DNA of 64,000 nt from Bradyrhizobium sp. KBS0727 (GTDB lineage: Bacteria > Pseudomonadota > Alphaproteobacteria > Rhizobiales > Xanthobacteraceae): the NCBI RefSeq assembly GCF_005937885.2, contig NZ_CP042176.1, positions 2,661,501-2,725,500 of the forward strand, given 5' to 3'. The notes beneath the pieces are model-generated. The model was not told the DNA's origin. It did no database searches and was given only the letters and a program-made list of their open reading frames with translations. Of this stretch, positions 60,309-64,000 are shown piece by piece. Both the position numbers and the translations under genes were made by a program. Each line of letters begins with the position of its first letter. The first letter of the stretch is position 1.

Positions 60309-61220
60309 ATGACCTTATTCAATTCAGCCGATGTCGAGCAAGTCTTGCTTCCGAACGTCCGGGATCTGGGCGACGGTTTTCAGGTGCGACGGGCGCTGCC
60401 CTCCGCGCATCGGCGGATGGTCGGTCCCTTTATCTTCCTCGACAGCTTCGGTCCGGTCACTTTCCGTGCGGGAGAAGGCCTGGACTCACGTCCCCATCCG
60501 CACATCGGCCTCTCGACGCTGACCTACCTGATCGATGGTGAGATCGTCCACCGCGACAGCGAAGGTTATGTCCAAACGATCAGCCCAGGTGAGGTCAATC
60601 TGATGACGGCCGGACGGGGCATTGTTCATTCGGAGCGAAGCGGCGATCTGGTGCGCGCAAGCGGCGGGACGGTGTTCGGCTTTCAGAGTTGGATTGCATT
60701 GCCGCTGCGGTACGAGGAGACAAAACCCGGTTTCCAGCACCTCGCCGCCGCCGATATCCCGGAGATGGAAGGTGAAGGCGCGACGCTCAGACTGATCGCG
60801 GGCTCACTGCACGGTCTCCGCTCGCCGACGCGCACGTTCTCCGATCTGTTCAATGCCGATGTCGCACTGAAAGATGGCGCGCGCTTTGCCATCAGCGCCG
60901 AGCACGTCGAGCGTGCGGTTTACGTCGTGAGCGGCGCAATCGAGATTGCAGGCCAGACCGGTCGCTTCGACAAGGATCAGTTGGTCGTGTTCAAGCCAGG
61001 CGCGGAGATCGTACTGCGCGCATCGGGGGCCGCCCGCCTCATGGTGCTCGGCGGAGAGCCGCTCGGCGAAAAGCGCCACATCTACTGGAATTTTGTCTCA
61101 AGCAACCAGGAACGCATCGCGCAGGCGGCGCTGGACTGGCGTGACCGCCGCTTTCCCGGCGTGCCGGGTGAGACCGAATTTACTCCTCTTCCCGACGCCC
61201 GCGTCTTCCGGGCGGCGTGA
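60309..61220 (+). CDS. Pirin family protein
   Basis: A bicupin protein of 303 residues. N-terminal GPFIFLDSFGP, RPHPHIGLSTLTYLIDGEIVHRDSEG (His63, His65 and His in VHRDS are metal ligands) and MTAGRGIVHSER are the pirin signature. Bacterial pirins can be quercetin 2,3-dioxygenases or bind metabolic enzymes. ATG 60309 directly follows GGAGGTGACC, a strong site. Divergent from the LysR gene; the next gene starts 72 nt downstream. Confidence 0.9.
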   Translation: MTLFNSADVEQVLLPNVRDLGDGFQVRRALPSAHRRMVGPFIFLDSFGPVTFRAGEGLDSRPHPHIGLSTLTYLIDGEIVHRDSEGYVQTISPGEVNLMTAGRGIVHSERSGDLVRASGGTVFGFQSWIALPLRYEETKPGFQHLAAADIPEMEGEGATLRLIAGSLHGLRSPTRTFSDLFNADVALKDGARFAISAEHVERAVYVVSGAIEIAGQTGRFDKDQLVVFKPGAEIVLRASGAARLMVLGGEPLGEKRHIYWNFVSSNQERIAQAALDWRDRRFPGVPGETEFTPLPDARVFRAA

Positions 61221-61292
61221 TGTCCACCGAAGCGCCCATCGTCGGCGCGACCAGTCATTCGTCCACAGCATCCAGTAAAAAGGAAACGTATC

Positions 61293-61886
61293 ATGACCTA
61301 CGCAATCATCGGCTCCGGCGCCATCGGCACCGCGCTCGCCACTCAATTCGCCCGCAACAATATCGATGTTCTGGTTGCCAACAGCCGCGGGCCTGCATCG
61401 CTGGCCGATCTCGTCGGTCGGCTCGGCAACAATATCAAGGCCGCGTCGGTCCAGGAGGCCGTCAAGGCCGATATCGTCATCCTGGCCGTTCCGTTCGGAA
61501 GCGTGCCGGAGACCGTTCGCGACGCTGCGGCGTGGAACGGGCGCATCATCGTCGATGCGACCAATGCGATCGATTTTCCGGCCTTCACGCCGAAGGATCT
61601 CGGCGGGCGGTTGTCGACTGAAGTCGTAGCCGATGCTGTTGCCGGGGCTCGCGTCGTCAAGGCATTCAACACGCTGCCGGCCGCTGTTCTGGCCGGCGAT
61701 CCGGCGAAGGACGGCGGACATCGGGTTGTGTTCGTTTCAGGTAACGATGTTGCGGCCAAAGCGGATGTCGCAACACTGATCAAAAAGCTGGGATTCGCTG
61801 CGATTGATCTCGGCAAGCTCGCAGAGGGACGGCTTGCCCAATTTGGTGGCCCGTTGATGGTCCACAATCTCATCAAGCATGACTGA
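61293..61886 (+). CDS. NADP-binding reductase, F420-reductase (FNO)-like
   Basis: A 197-residue Rossmann protein: YAIIGSGAIGTALATQFARNNIDVLVANSRG, with the Arg after Ser suited to NADP, DIVILAVPFGSV, VDATNAIDF and RVVKAFNTLPAAVLA. These are the marks of the FNO/YqeC-like group, which in F420-free organisms reduces other substrates. AAAAAGGAAACG precedes the ATG. It probably shares a transcript with pirin and ends with a strong hairpin. Confidence 0.88.
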   Translation: MTYAIIGSGAIGTALATQFARNNIDVLVANSRGPASLADLVGRLGNNIKAASVQEAVKADIVILAVPFGSVPETVRDAAAWNGRIIVDATNAIDFPAFTPKDLGGRLSTEVVADAVAGARVVKAFNTLPAAVLAGDPAKDGGHRVVFVSGNDVAAKADVATLIKKLGFAAIDLGKLAEGRLAQFGGPLMVHNLIKHD

Positions 61887-62236
61887 ATAACGAAGGCGGT
61901 GGCCGCCGATGCGGCCGCCGCCCGTTCTGCTGCAACTCCCCCAAGCGATTGGGCGAATGCCTATGTCATCATCTGGGACACGCCTCACACCTGGATGCGC
62001 GACCGCAGGCTAACGCGACGTCCTCACGTGGCGCTTCAACATTCCTATTTTGTTGAGCACGATCATCGAACAAATCGGACTTCCGCGTGCAGTTGCCCGT
62101 GATCATAATCGATAGAGGCGGTCCGTGCGCCGCGCGCGAGTTCACCCGATCTCGACGCGCGCCGGTTGAGGCCGGTCATGGAAAATTGCGCAACGACGCG
62201 AGAAACGCTGCTGCCGGGCAGCAGCGAGAACAAGGG
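61887..62236. other. Intergenic spacer, 350 nt, with a hairpin
   Basis: It holds the hairpin at 61895-61922. The rest lacks a gene or strong repeat; the frame open upstream of the CocE start is a non-coding extension. Confidence 0.4.
61895..61922 (+). terminator. Hairpin after the FNO-like gene
   Basis: GGCGGTGGCCGC, loop CGAT, GCGGCCGCCGCC: a 12-bp stem with one G-U pair, 8 nt after the stop. No T-tract. Confidence 0.6.
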
Positions 62237-63997
62237 ATGAAAATGACCGAGCTTCCGACAGGCGTCGACATGATCGAGGAACGCGACGTGATGGTTGCGA
62301 TGCGTGACGGCGTCCGGTTGGCCGTCGACGTCTATCGGCCGCGCGCTCAGGGAAAATTTCAGGTGCTGTATGCCTGCGCACTCCATAACAAGGACATGCA
62401 GGGTCCGGATATGTCGGATGTTCTGCCGCCGCAGCCGGCATATTCGCCGCTATGGTTCGGTCCGATCGAGGCCGGCGACACGCGGCGGTTCCTCGCGGCG
62501 GGTTATATCCATGTCATCGCGCAATCACGTGGTACCGCAAAGTCGGAGGGCCAGTTTCTCGACGAGCAGTGGGATCATTATGACTTGATTGAGTGGATTT
62601 CGAAGCAGGCCTGGTGCGACGGCAATGTCGGGATGGTCGGGATTTCCGCATACGCCGGCGAGCAATGGCGCGCGGCCGCGCAGCAGCATCCGGCCTTGAA
62701 GGCCATCTTCCCATACGACGCATGCGGCGCTTACGGTGGAATGTTCGGCTTCCGTGATTTTTATCCCGGAGGGCTGCTTCATGCGTTTCCCTACTTGCTG
62801 GACGTATTCAGTACGGTTCACGAACCGCGAGGCATTCCGGGAGAGCTTCCGCCCGAACAGGAAGAACTCTGGAAGCGGGCAATGCGGAATCCCGACTACA
62901 AGATGTATGCCAATCTCTACAACGTATTGACCCAAAAGGGGCAGCGTACCGGTCTCATGTATGGCGCGCTGGTGCAGCCGTGGGAGGAGGCCGGGGCAGT
63001 CGAGCGGTCGGAGGAAACCTTCAAGGATATAAAGGTGCCGTTCTACACAGGCTCCGGAGCCTATGCCTATACCTACAAGCTGCACTGGCTCGGCGCGCAG
63101 CACTACTTCCAGAACATCAAACAGCCGCGCAAGCTGCTATTTACCGGGCCGGCCCATCTCGAACGTCCCTTCAACGCGTTTCACGACGACATCATTCGTT
63201 GGTACGACCATTGGCTGAAGGGCAAAGACAACGGCATCATGGATGAGCCGCCGGTCCGGTATTGGGTGATGGGAGCCAATGAATGGCGAACCGGCGCGGA
63301 CTGGCCGCTCCCGGAGACACGTTGGACCAAATACTATCTGTCGAGCTGGGAACGGCTGACGACGGAGGCTCCGCGCCCGAAGTCTGAAACCAACGCAAGC
63401 GCGCCTCAGCCCGACGTCTTCAGCCAGATGCCGCCGACCCAAACGATGAAGGTCGAAAGGCTGCGCTACATGACGGATCCTCTTCCGCATGATCTTCTGG
63501 TGGCCGGGCCGATCTCCCTGACGTTCTATGCATCCATCGACCAGTCCGACACAAACTGGATCGTCGTGCTCAAGGACGTCGGTCCCGACGTTTCCGTGCG
63601 GACGGCGCGCGAAGGCGAACGATTTGTGCCGAGCGACCTGCCTGAACGGGAGCTGACGCGGGGCTGGCTGAAGGCTTCCTATCGGGCGCTCGATCCGGTG
63701 CGGTCTAAACCATGGGAACCGTTCCACAAGCTCACGCGCGAGTCGATCGAGCCTATCGAGCCCGGAGCAATCGTCGAGTACCAGGTCCACATTCTGGCGA
63801 CGGCCAACGAGTTCAAGGCCGGACACAGAATTTGCCTTGATATCAGCAGTATGGATATCCCAACCGGAACCGGCGCGATGACCAATGTCGAGTATCAGCC
63901 CTATCACGTTGCGGACAGCAGGGCGGTGACTCACAAGGTGTATCGCGACGGCGCCTATCCGTCGCACCTTCTCCTGCCGGTTATCCCGAAGTCTTGA
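62237..63997 (+). CDS. CocE/NonD family hydrolase
   Basis: Alpha/beta hydrolase of 586 residues. N-terminal EERDVMVAMRDGVRLAVDVYRP and QSRGTAKSEGQFLDEQWDHYDLIEWISKQAWCDGNVGMVGISAYAGEQ give the oxyanion Arg-Gly and nucleophile Ser137 in GISAYAG, slightly unlike the usual GxSYxG. The C-terminal jelly-roll domain (about 390-580: LPHDLLVAGPISLTFYASIDQSDTNWIVVLKDVGPD ... EYQVHILATANEFKAGHRICLDISS) is typical of CocE/X-prolyl dipeptidyl peptidase-like enzymes. It probably hydrolyses an ester or acyl bond of an unknown small molecule. ATG 62237 follows AAGGG. Complete within the window. Confidence 0.9.
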   Translation: MKMTELPTGVDMIEERDVMVAMRDGVRLAVDVYRPRAQGKFQVLYACALHNKDMQGPDMSDVLPPQPAYSPLWFGPIEAGDTRRFLAAGYIHVIAQSRGTAKSEGQFLDEQWDHYDLIEWISKQAWCDGNVGMVGISAYAGEQWRAAAQQHPALKAIFPYDACGAYGGMFGFRDFYPGGLLHAFPYLLDVFSTVHEPRGIPGELPPEQEELWKRAMRNPDYKMYANLYNVLTQKGQRTGLMYGALVQPWEEAGAVERSEETFKDIKVPFYTGSGAYAYTYKLHWLGAQHYFQNIKQPRKLLFTGPAHLERPFNAFHDDIIRWYDHWLKGKDNGIMDEPPVRYWVMGANEWRTGADWPLPETRWTKYYLSSWERLTTEAPRPKSETNASAPQPDVFSQMPPTQTMKVERLRYMTDPLPHDLLVAGPISLTFYASIDQSDTNWIVVLKDVGPDVSVRTAREGERFVPSDLPERELTRGWLKASYRALDPVRSKPWEPFHKLTRESIEPIEPGAIVEYQVHILATANEFKAGHRICLDISSMDIPTGTGAMTNVEYQPYHVADSRAVTHKVYRDGAYPSHLLLPVIPKS

Positions 63998-64000
63998 AAG

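Noticed and set aside
1..64000. CRISPR arrays, prophage, insertion sequences
   Set aside because: No regularly spaced repeats, transposase, integrase or phage structural genes were seen; only short dispersed repeats and hairpins.

Overview
The window looks like a chromosomal segment of a high-GC alphaproteobacterium, most likely a Bradyrhizobium-like member of the Nitrobacteraceae. This rests on the GC-rich third codon positions, the protein flavour (DUF2066 protein, FixJ-type regulator, class III cyclase with TolB-like and TPR parts, cyo quinol oxidase) and a truncated copy of an intergenic palindrome common in rhizobia. No rRNA, tRNA, insertion sequence, prophage or CRISPR array was seen. 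Assignments come from motif reading and memory of families, not from database searches.

Region by region. 0-5 kb: the 3' part of a ChaC-type glutathione cyclotransferase, an O6-alkylguanine-DNA alkyltransferase, a two-gene cytidylyltransferase / CDP-alcohol phosphatidyltransferase operon, a SnoaL-like protein with a clear terminator, and a second alkyltransferase overlapping a 2OG-Fe(II) oxygenase gene (likely alkylation response). 5-12.5 kb: a small conserved protein, a DUF2066 exported protein between two copies of a short repeat, a thioesterase, a cyclase-TolB-TPR protein, an OprB-like porin of lower GC, and an MFS transporter. 12.7-21 kb: signalling. A winged-helix/STAND-ATPase/TPR regulator, the broken N-terminus of a second one, a multi-PAS/GAF histidine kinase, a single-domain receiver, a FixJ-like regulator and an AraC regulator; the last two each have a CTAAGC-N4-GCTTAG dyad about 110 nt upstream.

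21.4-25.8 kb: a three-gene efflux operon (HlyD, fused double ABC-2 permease, HlyD) with no ATPase gene next to it. 26.2-33.2 kb: a seven-gene cluster for CoA-dependent catabolism (YWTD propeller, 3-hydroxyacyl-CoA dehydrogenase of the carnitine-dehydrogenase type, acyl-CoA dehydrogenase, enoyl-CoA hydratase, class III CoA-transferase, enoyl-CoA isomerase, FMN reductase). 33.2-37 kb: a membrane-anchored hypothetical, type II NADH dehydrogenase, ThrE-type exporter and a small exported protein. 37-42 kb: a cytochrome o quinol oxidase operon (heme O synthase first, then subunits II, I, III, IV, mostly joined by 4-nt overlaps). 42-44 kb: two acetoacetate-decarboxylase-like paralogs, one of which has lost the Schiff-base lysine.

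44-56.6 kb is the most unusual part: an AraC gene overlapping a winged-helix/STAND/TPR regulator, a second such regulator, a MalT-like LuxR/STAND regulator on the other strand, and a third winged-helix/STAND/TPR regulator. With the copy at 12.7-15.6 kb and the remnant at 15.8 kb, one regulator family has expanded strongly here. 56.7-64 kb: pyruvate:quinone oxidoreductase (PoxB), DoxX, a LysR regulator divergent from a pirin, an F420-reductase-like NADP-binding protein and a CocE/NonD hydrolase.
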